Origin: RXIX01 sp003989075
Lineage (GTDB): Bacteria > Pseudomonadota > Gammaproteobacteria > Competibacterales > Competibacteraceae
Length of the DNA stretch: 21,284 bases
Direction of reading: 5' to 3'
Assembly: GCA_029780415.1 (NCBI GenBank)
Contig: JAKOYN010000108.1
Span: 1 to 21,284, forward strand
The translations under genes and the position numbers were made by a program. The number at the start of each line of letters is the position of its first letter. The first letter of the stretch is position 1. Under the pieces are notes generated by a model, which saw only the letters and a program-made list of their open reading frames with translations, was not told where the DNA came from and did no database searches. Below are positions 1-8,594 of the stretch, one piece after another.

Positions 1-760
1 GTCCACCCGCTGCCTGGGCGCGCATTTCGACATTCACGGCGGCGGCATGGATCTGAAATTTCCCCATCACGAAAATGAGATTGCCCAGTCCGAGGCGGCC
101 AGTGGCCATGCCTACGTGAACGTGTGGATGCACAACGGCTTCGTGCAGGTCAACGAGGAGAAGATGTCCAAGTCGCTGGGCAATTTCTTCACGGTGCGCG
201 AAGTGTTGCAGCGCTATCAGCCGGAAGTGGTGCGCCTGTTCATTCTTGCCAGTCACTACCGTGGCCCGCTCAACTATACCGAAGAAAATCTGGAACATGC
301 CCGCGCCTCGCTGACCCGCCTGTATACGGCGCTGCGTGGCCTGCCCTTGTCCGATGCGCCGCTTGATGCCAACTGGCAGGAACGTTTCGCCGCTGCCATG
401 GATGACGATTTCAACACCCCGGATGCATTGGCCGTACTGTTTGAGCTGGCCCGCGAGATCAATCGGCTGCGTGGTGATGATGAAGCGGGCGCGGCGCGGC
501 TCGGGGTCAGCCTGCGCCAGTTGGCGAGCTGCCTGGGCCTGCTGCAGGCTGATCCGCAGCAGTTCCTGCAGGGTAGCGCCACGACTGATACCGGGACGGG
601 ATACAGCGCGGAGCAGATTGAGCAGTTGATCGCCGAGCGTGCCGCTGCCCGCAAGGCCCGGCAATGGGCGGAGGCCGACCGGATTCGTGGGCTGCTGGAA
701 GCGGCGGCTATCGTGCTGGAGGATTCACCCCAGGGCACCACTTGGCGGCGCAATATGTGA
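1..760 (+). CDS. cysS: Cysteinyl-tRNA synthetase, C-terminal part (5' end outside window)
   Basis: Cytoplasmic class I aminoacyl-tRNA synthetase that charges tRNA-Cys with cysteine. The reading frame is already open at base 2, so about 252 residues are visible; the family is usually about 460 residues, so roughly the first 208 are missing. The visible part starts just after the family's ECSAM element and contains HFDIHGGG and FPHHENEIAQ. By alignment to E. coli CysRS, the first His and second Glu of HHENE are zinc ligands. The class I KMSKS signature is at 161-175. A helical, acidic and Ala/Arg-rich C-terminal anticodon-binding region follows, and the stop is TGA at 758-760. The tRNA promoter begins 8 bases after the stop. 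Identification is firm; only completeness is limited by the window edge. Confidence 0.97.
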   Translation, partial: STRCLGAHFDIHGGGMDLKFPHHENEIAQSEAASGHAYVNVWMHNGFVQVNEEKMSKSLGNFFTVREVLQRYQPEVVRLFILASHYRGPLNYTEENLEHARASLTRLYTALRGLPLSDAPLDANWQERFAAAMDDDFNTPDALAVLFELAREINRLRGDDEAGAARLGVSLRQLASCLGLLQADPQQFLQGSATTDTGTGYSAEQIEQLIAERAAARKARQWAEADRIRGLLEAAAIVLEDSPQGTTWRRNM

Positions 761-768
761 AAACCGGC

Positions 769-797
769 TTGACGGCAGCCCGAGACGAAAATAGAAT
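769..797 (+). promoter_or_regulatory. Sigma70-type promoter of the tRNA cluster
   Basis: TTGACG at 769-774, a 17-base spacer, then TAGAAT at 792-797; each hexamer matches the consensus in five of six positions. It lies directly after the cysS stop and about 50 bases before tRNA-Pro. The bases after the -10 (TCCCC) are C-rich, which would fit a stringently controlled stable-RNA promoter, though that last point is inference. Confidence 0.7.
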
Positions 798-845
798 TCC
801 CCTTCCTGCACGGAAGCGCAGGTTGCAGCATCGACATGGCAGAGA

Positions 846-922
<77 letters not shown>

Positions 923-965
923 TTGCATAAGCGAAGCGGTGTTTCGGGGTTCGTGGTCCAGTACC

Positions 966-1042
<77 letters not shown>

Positions 1043-1083
1043 CATTCCGGCAGAGGCAGTTCTAGGTCAGTTTGGTTTCAATG

Positions 1084-1159
1084 GTGGACGTAGCTCAGGT
1101 GGTAGAGCCCCGGATTGTGATTCCGGTCGTCGTGGGTTCGAGTCCCATCGTCCACCCCA
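1084..1159 (+). tRNA. tRNA-His (anticodon GTG)
   Basis: A 76-base cloverleaf. The acceptor arm GTGGACG pairs with CGTCCAC, followed by C73 and an encoded CCA. The base before the gene (1083) is G and can pair with C73, as expected for the encoded G-1 identity element of bacterial tRNA-His. The anticodon loop TTGTGAT gives GTG. Confidence 0.97.
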
Positions 1160-1230
1160 GGTTTAAGCGAATTCGCCGAATGGGTATTGCTTTCCCGTCG
1201 GAACTTTGGTGTAATTCGCGCCCACTTCAT

Positions 1231-1306
<76 letters not shown>

Positions 1307-1411
1307 TTTTATCCTGCTCCCCCCGCATATCAACAATCCGCATCCTGCGCCGATTCAATTGGCCCGAGTGATCTTGTCGCCCGCTCGTATTCGTGGCTGT
1401 GCTTTGTCCTG

Positions 1412-1417
1412 TATACT
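1412..1417 (+). promoter_or_regulatory. Possible -10 element for tRNA-Leu
   Basis: TATACT (five of six matches to TATAAT) lies 69 bases before tRNA-Leu, in a 179-base gap after tRNA-Lys. I see no convincing -35 hexamer 16-18 bases upstream, so this is only a candidate; tRNA-Leu could equally be co-transcribed with the upstream cluster. A small stem CCGGC-AGG-GCCGG at 1436-1448 is the only other structure noticed in the gap. Confidence 0.3.
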
Positions 1418-1485
1418 CGACTCTGTTGATTATGACCGGCAGGGCCGGAGTGCTTTCCCAGGGTGGAAGGCGTGGGTCTTAAATC

Positions 1486-1570
1486 GCGAGAGTGGCGGAA
1501 CTGGTAGACGCGCTGGATTTAGGTTCCAGTGGGGTAACCCGTGAGAGTTCGAGTCTCTCCTTTCGCACCA
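1486..1570 (+). tRNA. tRNA-Leu (anticodon TAG)
   Basis: An 85-base class II tRNA with a long variable arm. The acceptor arm GCGAGAG pairs with CTTTCGC (one G-U pair), followed by A and an encoded CCA. The anticodon stem CTGGA/TCCAG encloses loop TTTAGGT, giving TAG, which reads CUN codons. It is the last tRNA before tig. Confidence 0.97.
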
Positions 1571-1602
1571 GAAATCTGATGTATTCCGTGAATCCTGAGT
1601 TG

Positions 1603-1622
1603 CCCGGCCCTATAGGGTCGGG
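1603..1622 (+). terminator. Stem-loop between tRNA-Leu and tig
   Basis: CCCGGCCC at 1603-1610 pairs with GGGTCGGG at 1615-1622 (one G-U) around a TATA loop. A run of five T occurs only at 1633-1637, ten bases beyond the stem, so it is not a textbook intrinsic terminator. It could attenuate tRNA read-through into tig or form a leader hairpin. Confidence 0.35.
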
Positions 1623-1675
1623 TGGCGCTGGATTTTTGCCCAACATGCTCATGAAGACAGGCTTGAGGTGCAGCA

Positions 1676-3031
1676 ATGCAGGTGTCGGTTGAAACGCTGA
1701 ACGATCTGGAGCGCCGGGTGACTGTGCAGGTTCCCGCTGAACGAGTAGCCAAGGAAATTCAGGATCGGCTGCTGTCGCTGTCCCGGCGGGTCAAGGTAGA
1801 CGGATTCCGGCCTGGCAAGGTGCCGATGAAGATGGTCAAGCGCCTGTATGGTGATCAGGTTCGCTACGAGGCCGTCACCGAACTGATGGAGAGCAGCCTG
1901 CACGAAGCCCTGATTCAGCAGCAGCTTAATCCGCTCGGTGGTCCGCGCATCGAGCCCAGGAATCTGCAGGAAGGACAGGATCTCGAATATTCGGCCACCT
2001 TCGAAGTCATGCCCGAGTTTCAGCCGACCGGCTTCGACACCATCACCGTCGAGCGGCCGGTCGCAGAGGTTGCCGATCAGGATGTCGATGACATGATCCA
2101 GAACCTGCGCCGGCAGCGGGGTTCCTGGAACGTGGTGGAGCGTCCGGCGGGCGAGGGCGACCGGGTGCGTATCGACTTCACCGGGCGCATCGATGGTGAG
2201 GAATTCCCCGGCGGCAAGGCCGAGAATACCGAGGTGGTGCTGGGCCAGGGCACCATGCTCAAGGATTTCGAAACGCCCCTGCACGGCCTGTCTGCAGGCG
2301 CGGAAACCGAATTCGACCTGACCTTTCCGGCTGACTACGGCTCGGCAGAGATCGCCGGCAAGACGGCGCGCTTCCATGTCCGGCTGCATGCCGTGGAAGA
2401 GCTGACCCTGCCTGAGGTGGACGACGAATTTGCCGCCGCCTTCGATGTGCAGGAGGGCGGTATCGCTGCGTTGCGCCAGTCATTGCGCGAGAATATGGAA
2501 CGCGAGCTGCGCGATGGTATCAAAAACCAGGTCAAGCGCCAGGTGATGCAGGGCTTGCTGAAAGCTAATGCGGTACCGCTGCCGCGCGTGCTGGTCGAGG
2601 CCGAAATCGAGAATCTGGCCCGGCAACTGCGTCTGCCGATGGATAAGGACGATGAGCGCAGCCGTCAGTTAAAGACGCAACTGTTCGATGCGGAAGCGCG
2701 GCGGCGGGTGGCCTTGGGCCTGATCATTTCCCGCATCGCGACCACGCAGCAGATCCAGATTGGCGAGCAGCAGGTGCATGATTATCTGCAATCGGTTGCC
2801 GCTACCTACCAGGATCCGGGCGAAGTCGTGCACTGGTACGAAAAGAATCCGCAGGCGATGGAAGGCGTGCGCGCTCTGGTGCTTGAGGACCAGATTGTTG
2901 ACTGGCTGTTGCAGCAGGCACAGGTGACGGAAACCCCCAGTACCTTTGCTGCTGTCATGGCCCCACCCAAGCCGGCCGTCGCTGATGCCGAATCCGAATC
3001 CGCCACCGGCGAACAGGAGTCTTCCGCATGA
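1676..3031 (+). CDS. tig: Trigger factor (ribosome-associated chaperone and peptidyl-prolyl isomerase)
   Basis: Binds the ribosome near the exit tunnel, shields nascent chains and catalyses proline isomerisation. The protein is 451 residues, close to the usual 430-450. The N-terminal ribosome-binding domain (about 1-145) carries the signature GFRPGK at 43-48. An FKBP-type isomerase domain (about 150-245) contains DRVRIDFTGRIDGEEFPGG. The rest is the long helical chaperone arm, ending in an Ala/Glu/Ser-rich tail. GAGGTG at 1665-1670 gives a good ribosome binding site six bases before ATG. The stop overlaps the clpP start by four bases (ATGA), so tig and clpP are very likely translationally coupled. 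The family call is firm. Confidence 0.98.
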   Translation: MQVSVETLNDLERRVTVQVPAERVAKEIQDRLLSLSRRVKVDGFRPGKVPMKMVKRLYGDQVRYEAVTELMESSLHEALIQQQLNPLGGPRIEPRNLQEGQDLEYSATFEVMPEFQPTGFDTITVERPVAEVADQDVDDMIQNLRRQRGSWNVVERPAGEGDRVRIDFTGRIDGEEFPGGKAENTEVVLGQGTMLKDFETPLHGLSAGAETEFDLTFPADYGSAEIAGKTARFHVRLHAVEELTLPEVDDEFAAAFDVQEGGIAALRQSLRENMERELRDGIKNQVKRQVMQGLLKANAVPLPRVLVEAEIENLARQLRLPMDKDDERSRQLKTQLFDAEARRRVALGLIISRIATTQQIQIGEQQVHDYLQSVAATYQDPGEVVHWYEKNPQAMEGVRALVLEDQIVDWLLQQAQVTETPSTFAAVMAPPKPAVADAESESATGEQESSA

Positions 3032-3672
3032 TTGAAAACGGGGCGTCCACCGCTATTCGCGGCCTGAATCTGGTGCCGGTCGTGGTTGAGCAGACCGCGC
3101 GCGGCGAGCGTGCCTATGACATCTACTCGCGCCTGCTCAAGGAACGGGTCATCTTCCTGGTCGGGCCGGTCGAGGATTATGCTGCCAATCTGGTGGTCGC
3201 ACAGTTACTGTTCCTGGAAGCCGAGAACCCCGACAAGGATATCTACCTGTATATCAACTCGCCGGGTGGCTCGGTGAGCGCCGGTCTGGCAATCTACGAC
3301 ACCATGCAGTTCATCAAGCCCGATGTCAGCACGCTGTGCATCGGTCAGGCGGCCAGCATGGGGGCGCTGTTGCTTAGCGGTGGTGCGGCCGGCAAGCGTT
3401 TCTGCCTGCCGCACTCGCGTATCATGATCCACCAGCCCCTGGGCGGTTTTCAGGGCCAGGCCACTGATTTCGACATCCACGCCCGGGAAATCCTGCTGGT
3501 GCGGGATCGGCTCAACCGTATTCTAGCCAAGCATACCGGCCAGCCAGTTGAGAAGATCGCGGTCGATACGGATCGCGACAACTTCATGGGCGGTGCCGAA
3601 GCCGTTGAGTATGGCCTGATTGATGCCGTATTAAGCCAACGCACCGCTGCAGCAGCCCTGGACAAGGCGTAA
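3028..3672 (+). CDS. clpP: ATP-dependent Clp protease proteolytic subunit
   Basis: Serine protease that forms the double-heptamer chamber degrading substrates unfolded by ClpX (or ClpA). At 214 residues it has the standard length including a short N-terminal propeptide. The catalytic triad is visible: Ser110 in GQAASMGA, His135 in RIMIHQP and Asp184 in DTDRDNF; spacings equal those of E. coli Ser97, His122 and Asp171. The oxyanion strand INSPGGSV lies at 76-83. AGGAGT at 3015-3020, inside the end of tig, is the ribosome binding site, and the ATGA overlap links it to tig. clpX follows after 175 bases. Confidence 0.98.
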   Translation: MIENGASTAIRGLNLVPVVVEQTARGERAYDIYSRLLKERVIFLVGPVEDYAANLVVAQLLFLEAENPDKDIYLYINSPGGSVSAGLAIYDTMQFIKPDVSTLCIGQAASMGALLLSGGAAGKRFCLPHSRIMIHQPLGGFQGQATDFDIHAREILLVRDRLNRILAKHTGQPVEKIAVDTDRDNFMGGAEAVEYGLIDAVLSQRTAAAALDKA

Positions 3673-3695
3673 GCGTCTCCTGACACGGACGCGCG

Positions 3696-3847
3696 ATGAC
3701 TGTGAATGAGGACCAGCAGGGCAAACCCCGGCACCGGTGCGCACACGGTCCGGGGCGCGGCATTCTGGAAAGATCGCAACGTGCGGCGCGTGGCGCAGTC
3801 GCGCGCCATGCCGGATCCAATGACCGTGCGACGACGAGGTTGGGATT

Positions 3848-3851
<4 letters not shown>
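3696..3851 (+). CDS. Doubtful 51-residue open frame between clpP and clpX
   Basis: An ATG at 3696 opens a 51-codon frame that fills most of the clpP-clpX gap and stops with TGA at 3849-3851, overlapping the clpX ATG. The product would be Arg-, Ala- and Gly-rich with no motif I recognise, and no good ribosome binding site precedes it. Such frames arise easily in GC-rich DNA. If translated it could act as a leader peptide coupled to clpX, but chance is the better explanation. The same stretch holds an inverted repeat, CCCCGG at 3726-3731 and CCGGGG at 3750-3755. Confidence 0.12.
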
Positions 3852-5134
<1,283 letters not shown>

Positions 5135-5149
5135 CCGCTTGCCGACCGT

Positions 5150-5175
5150 CCGGTGCCACGGCACCGGGCGCCTTT
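5150..5175 (+). terminator. Possible weak terminator after clpX
   Basis: CCGGTGCC at 5150-5157 is repeated inverted as GGCACCGG at 5160-5167, a perfect GC-rich stem with a very tight loop, 16 bases after the clpX stop. The following bases GCGCCTTT are only weakly T-rich, so termination would be partial. The rest of the 169-base gap before lon shows no promoter I can defend, including no clear heat-shock sigma factor site. Confidence 0.35.
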
Positions 5176-5303
5176 CCTGACCACCCGCGGACCGTGCGCG
5201 TACCAGGCGCGGATGAATCGCGTGGCCGGTCCCTGGGTAGGCGCTGTCCAACCGGCCGTGCCCACACCTTCACGACGTCTGGCTTAACCGCAGAGGGTCT
5301 ATC

Positions 5304-7742
5304 ATGCCGCAGAATGAAACCCCGTTGGACAGTTTCGCCAGTCGCGCATCGATTCCGGTATTACCGCTCCGCGACGTGGTGGTGTATCCCCACATGGTGA
5401 TCCCGCTGTTCGTTGGGCGGGAAAAGTCCATTCATGCTCTGGATCTGGCCATGAAGGGCGACAAGCGCATTGTGCTGGTCGCGCAAACCAGTGCCGAGAT
5501 GGATGATCCCAATATCGATGACATCTACAGTGTCGGGACCCTGTCCAACATCCTGCAGTTGCTGCGCCTGCCGGATGGCACGGTCAAGGTACTGGTCGAG
5601 GGTGGCCAGCGCGTCATCCTGCACCGTTTTACCGAAACCGAGGCCTGTTTTATTGCCGAGGTCTCGGTGCTGCAGCCGATTCTCGACGAGGCGGCTGCCC
5701 AGGAACGCGATGTGCTGATGCGTTCCCTGCTCAGCACCTTTGAGCAGTACATCAAGCTCAACAAGAAAATCCCCGGCGAAGTGCTGACCTCGGTATCCAG
5801 TATCGATGACCCCAGTCGCCTGGCGGACACCGTCGCTGCGCATATGACGCTTAAGCTCGACGAGAAGCAGCGCATTCTTGAGATCCGCGATCTGCGCGAG
5901 CGCCTGGAGCATCTGCTGGCGCTGGTCGAAGGTGAGATCGACATCCTGCAGGTGGAGAAGCGCATTCGCTCACGCGTCAAGCAGCAGATGGAGAAGAGCC
6001 AGCGCGAGTACTACCTGAACGAGCAGATGAAGGCCATCCAGAAGGAACTCGGTGATCTGGAGGATGCGCCCAATGAAGTCGAGGATCTGAGCCGGCGCAT
6101 TGAGAACGCCGGCATGCCCAAGGATGCCAAGGCCAAGGCCCTGACCGAGCTGAACAAGCTGAAGATGATGTCGCCGATGTCGGCCGAGGCAACGGTGGTG
6201 CGCAATTACATCGACTGGCTGGTGAATGTGCCCTGGCGCAAGCGCACCAAGATTCATCAGGATCTGGCCGCCGCCGAGCACATTCTGGAAGCCGACCACT
6301 ATGGTCTGGAGAAGGTCAAGGAACGCATTCTCGAATACCTGGCAGTGCAGCAGCGGGCGCGCAAGCTCAAGGGACCGATCCTGTGCCTGGTCGGGCCGCC
6401 GGGCGTGGGCAAGACCTCGCTGGGGCGCTCGATCGCCCGTGCGACCAACCGCAAGTTCGTGCGCATGTCGCTGGGTGGGGTGCGCGACGAGGCTGAGATT
6501 CGCGGCCATCGCCGCACCTACATCGGCTCAATGCCCGGCAAGATCGTGCAGAATCTGGCCAAGGTTGGGGTACGCAATCCCCTGTTCCTGTTTGACGAGA
6601 TCGACAAGATGTCGATGGATTTCCGTGGTGATCCGTCTTCGGCGCTGCTGGAGGTGCTCGATCCGGAGCAGAACAACACCTTCAACGATCATTATCTGGA
6701 AGTGGATTTTGACCTGTCGGATGTGATGTTTGTGGCCACTGCCAACTCGTTGAATATCCCAGCGCCGCTGCTCGATCGCATGGAAGTGATCCGTATTCCC
6801 GGTTATACCGAGGATGAAAAGCTCAACATCGCCCTGCGCTATCTGGTGCCCAAGCAGATCGCCGGTAATGGTTTGCGCAAGGATGAGCTGGCGATCAGCG
6901 CCGAGGCCTTGCGTGACGTGATTCGCTTCCATACCCGCGAGGCTGGCGTGCGCAACCTGGAGCGGGAGATTGCCAAGATCTGCCGCAAGGTGGTCAAGGA
7001 AGTGACTCTCAGCCCGACTGCGGCGCAGACCTGTGTCGATTCCGAATCGCTGGAAAAGTATCTGGGCGTGCGCCGTTTCCGCTATGGTCTGGCTGAGGAG
7101 CAGGATCAGGTCGGGCAGGTGACCGGTTTGGCCTGGACCGAGGTCGGCGGCGAGCTGCTGAGCATCGAGGCGGCGCTGGTGCCGGGCAAGGGACGGCTGA
7201 TTCACACCGGCCAGCTGGGTGAAGTGATGCAGGAATCGATTCAGGCGGCGATGACCGTGGTACGCAGCCGCGCCGAGGCGCTTGGCATCGATCCGGAATT
7301 CCATCAGAAGCTGGATGTACACATTCACGTCCCGGAAGGGGCGACGCCCAAGGACGGCCCAAGCGCCGGCATTGGCATGTGCACGGCGCTGGTGTCGGCC
7401 CTGACGCGCGTGCCGGTGCGGGCCAGTGTGGCCATGACCGGTGAGATTACCTTGCGCGGCGAGGTGCTGCCGATCGGGGGCCTCAAGGAAAAGCTGCTGG
7501 CCGCGCACCGGGGGGGTCTGGAAACAGTGGTGATCCCTGAGGAAAACCGCAAGGACCTGGCCGAAATCCCGGAAAACATCCTGTCCAGGCTGGATGTGCG
7601 GCCGGTGCGCTGGATTGATCAGGTGCTGGAAATTGCCCTGCAGGCCCTGCCGGCGCCCAAGGACTGCGAGTCGGCCAGTGCCGGTGCTGTGGAACCGTCA
7701 GCGAAATCCGGCAGCGCGCCGGAAATTGTTCGCGCGCACTAG
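5304..7742 (+). CDS. lon: Lon protease (endopeptidase La)
   Basis: Homo-oligomeric ATP-dependent serine protease for damaged and regulatory proteins in the cytoplasm. The 812 residues are slightly more than the 784 of E. coli Lon. The N-terminal LON substrate domain spans about 16-205 and begins IPVLPLRDVVVYPHM. A helical linker with YYLNEQMKAIQKELG follows near 236-250. The AAA+ module has Walker A GPPGVGKT at 364-371 and Walker B LFLFDEID at 427-434. The protease domain carries the catalytic Ser-Lys dyad, Ser687 in DGPSAG and Lys730 in GGLKEK, with the same 43-residue spacing as E. coli Ser679 and Lys722. The tail after about 785 is low-complexity Ser/Ala. AGAGGG at 5292-5297 is the ribosome binding site. 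Confidence 0.98.
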   Translation: MPQNETPLDSFASRASIPVLPLRDVVVYPHMVIPLFVGREKSIHALDLAMKGDKRIVLVAQTSAEMDDPNIDDIYSVGTLSNILQLLRLPDGTVKVLVEGGQRVILHRFTETEACFIAEVSVLQPILDEAAAQERDVLMRSLLSTFEQYIKLNKKIPGEVLTSVSSIDDPSRLADTVAAHMTLKLDEKQRILEIRDLRERLEHLLALVEGEIDILQVEKRIRSRVKQQMEKSQREYYLNEQMKAIQKELGDLEDAPNEVEDLSRRIENAGMPKDAKAKALTELNKLKMMSPMSAEATVVRNYIDWLVNVPWRKRTKIHQDLAAAEHILEADHYGLEKVKERILEYLAVQQRARKLKGPILCLVGPPGVGKTSLGRSIARATNRKFVRMSLGGVRDEAEIRGHRRTYIGSMPGKIVQNLAKVGVRNPLFLFDEIDKMSMDFRGDPSSALLEVLDPEQNNTFNDHYLEVDFDLSDVMFVATANSLNIPAPLLDRMEVIRIPGYTEDEKLNIALRYLVPKQIAGNGLRKDELAISAEALRDVIRFHTREAGVRNLEREIAKICRKVVKEVTLSPTAAQTCVDSESLEKYLGVRRFRYGLAEEQDQVGQVTGLAWTEVGGELLSIEAALVPGKGRLIHTGQLGEVMQESIQAAMTVVRSRAEALGIDPEFHQKLDVHIHVPEGATPKDGPSAGIGMCTALVSALTRVPVRASVAMTGEITLRGEVLPIGGLKEKLLAAHRGGLETVVIPEENRKDLAEIPENILSRLDVRPVRWIDQVLEIALQALPAPKDCESASAGAVEPSAKSGSAPEIVRAH

Positions 7743-7763
7743 GTCCGGACCGGCGGCCCTTGG

Positions 7764-7793
7764 TTGACACTGGTCGCAGGGCCCGGCTATAAG
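7764..7793 (+). promoter_or_regulatory. Promoter of hupB and its downstream tRNAs
   Basis: A perfect TTGACA at 7764-7769, an 18-base spacer and TATAAG at 7788-7793 (five of six). Transcription from here would start near 7800 and leave an untranslated leader of about 90 bases before hupB. The leader contains a small stem, GGGGC at 7821-7825 with GCCCC at 7832-7836. This matches the known habit of HU genes downstream of lon to have their own promoter. Confidence 0.72.
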
Positions 7794-7888
7794 TCGAAAT
7801 CATAGTGATTCAATTGATCCGGGGCGGATGTGCCCCCCTGTCCCGGGTTTATCCGAGCCACGCCAGTAAACGCAAAAGGAAAGGGATC

Positions 7889-8164
7889 ATGAATAAAACC
7901 GAACTGGTTGATGCCGTTGCACAGGCTGCTGATTTGCCAAAAACCACTGCGGGTAAGGCCGTTGACGCGCTGCTGCTGGTGATCGGCGAGGCGCTGAAAA
8001 GTGGCGATTCCGTGGTGCTGCCCCGTTTTGGTACTTTCTCGGTACGCGAGCGGGCCGCGCGCGCAGGCCGCAACCCCAAGACCCAGGAAACCATGGAGAT
8101 TAAGGCCAGTAAAATTCCAGTGTTCAAGGCTGGTAAAACGCTTAAGGACATGATAAAGTCTTAA
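7889..8164 (+). CDS. hupB: DNA-binding protein HU (beta-type)
   Basis: Small nucleoid protein that binds and bends DNA without strong sequence preference, acting as a dimer. The product is 91 residues, one more than typical HU. It starts MNKTELVDAV and carries the HU/IHF signature at about 46-65 (RFGTFSVRERAARAGRNP); Pro63 in the RNP turn is the residue that intercalates between base pairs. The start is fixed by AGGAAAGGG at 7876-7884 just before the ATG; a longer frame from 7805 is open but lacks family similarity. The stop is only 10 bases before tRNA-Val, so mRNA and tRNAs probably share one transcript. Position after lon and before ppiD marks it as the hupB type. Confidence 0.97.
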   Translation: MNKTELVDAVAQAADLPKTTAGKAVDALLLVIGEALKSGDSVVLPRFGTFSVRERAARAGRNPKTQETMEIKASKIPVFKAGKTLKDMIKS

Positions 8165-8174
8165 ACCTTTCCCG

Positions 8175-8250
8175 GGGTGCTTAGCTCAGTTGGGAGAGCA
8201 TCGCCCTTACAAGGCGAGGGTCGGGGGTTCAAGCCCCTCAGCACCCACCA
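8175..8250 (+). tRNA. tRNA-Val (anticodon TAC)
   Basis: A 76-base cloverleaf. The acceptor arm GGGTGCT pairs with AGCACCC, followed by A and an encoded CCA. The anticodon stem TCGCC/GGCGA encloses loop CTTACAA, giving TAC. There is no room for a separate promoter between it and hupB, so processing from the hupB transcript is likely. Confidence 0.97.
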
Positions 8251-8263
8251 CGGTTCGGATACC

Positions 8264-8340
8264 GGAGCGGTAGTTCAGATGGTTAGAATACCGGCCTGTC
8301 ACGCCGGGGGTCGCGGGTTCGAGCCCCGTCCGCTCCGCCA
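8264..8340 (+). tRNA. tRNA-Asp (anticodon GTC), copy 1
   Basis: A 77-base cloverleaf. The acceptor arm GGAGCGG pairs with CCGCTCC, followed by G and an encoded CCA. The anticodon stem CCGGC/GCCGG encloses loop CTGTCAC, giving GTC. It is 13 bases after tRNA-Val and identical to the next copy. Confidence 0.97.
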
Positions 8341-8392
8341 AATATCCGCCTCGTGTCGCAGTGTGCGCTAGCCGCTGCTAGTTGTTGCATCC

Positions 8393-8469
8393 GGAGCGGT
8401 AGTTCAGATGGTTAGAATACCGGCCTGTCACGCCGGGGGTCGCGGGTTCGAGCCCCGTCCGCTCCGCCA
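8393..8469 (+). tRNA. tRNA-Asp (anticodon GTC), copy 2
   Basis: Base-for-base identical to the copy at 8264-8340, separated from it by 52 bases of unrelated spacer. It is the last gene before the terminator at 8478-8503. Confidence 0.97.
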
Positions 8470-8477
8470 AATTCAAG

Positions 8478-8503
8478 AAGGGTGTCGCTGCGACACCCTT
8501 TTT
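8478..8503 (+). terminator. Intrinsic terminator of the hupB-tRNA transcript
   Basis: AAGGGTGTCG at 8478-8487 pairs perfectly with CGACACCCTT at 8491-8500, and the T run extends over 8499-8503. It lies nine bases after the last tRNA-Asp and 92 bases before ppiD. This is the clearest terminator in the window. Confidence 0.88.
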
Positions 8504-8594
8504 CGTATGTGCTCCCTGCGTGTCGCCCGCCTGCGCGGCGGCCATCGCGACGCGCCACCTCCTTAGTGATCCGACCTGAAACCGGGTACTCGTC

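Larger units (their letters stand above)
8262..8472 (+). repeat. Direct repeat carrying the two tRNA-Asp genes
   Basis: Identity spans 82 bases in each unit (8262-8343 and 8391-8472): the tRNA, two C bases before it and AAT after it. The spacer is not part of the repeat. A tandem tRNA duplication kept identical by selection or gene conversion explains it. Confidence 0.9.

Noticed and set aside
7805..7888. Upstream extension of the hupB frame
   Set aside because: HU proteins begin MNKTEL and the ribosome binding site sits directly before 7889; the extension overlaps the likely leader RNA.
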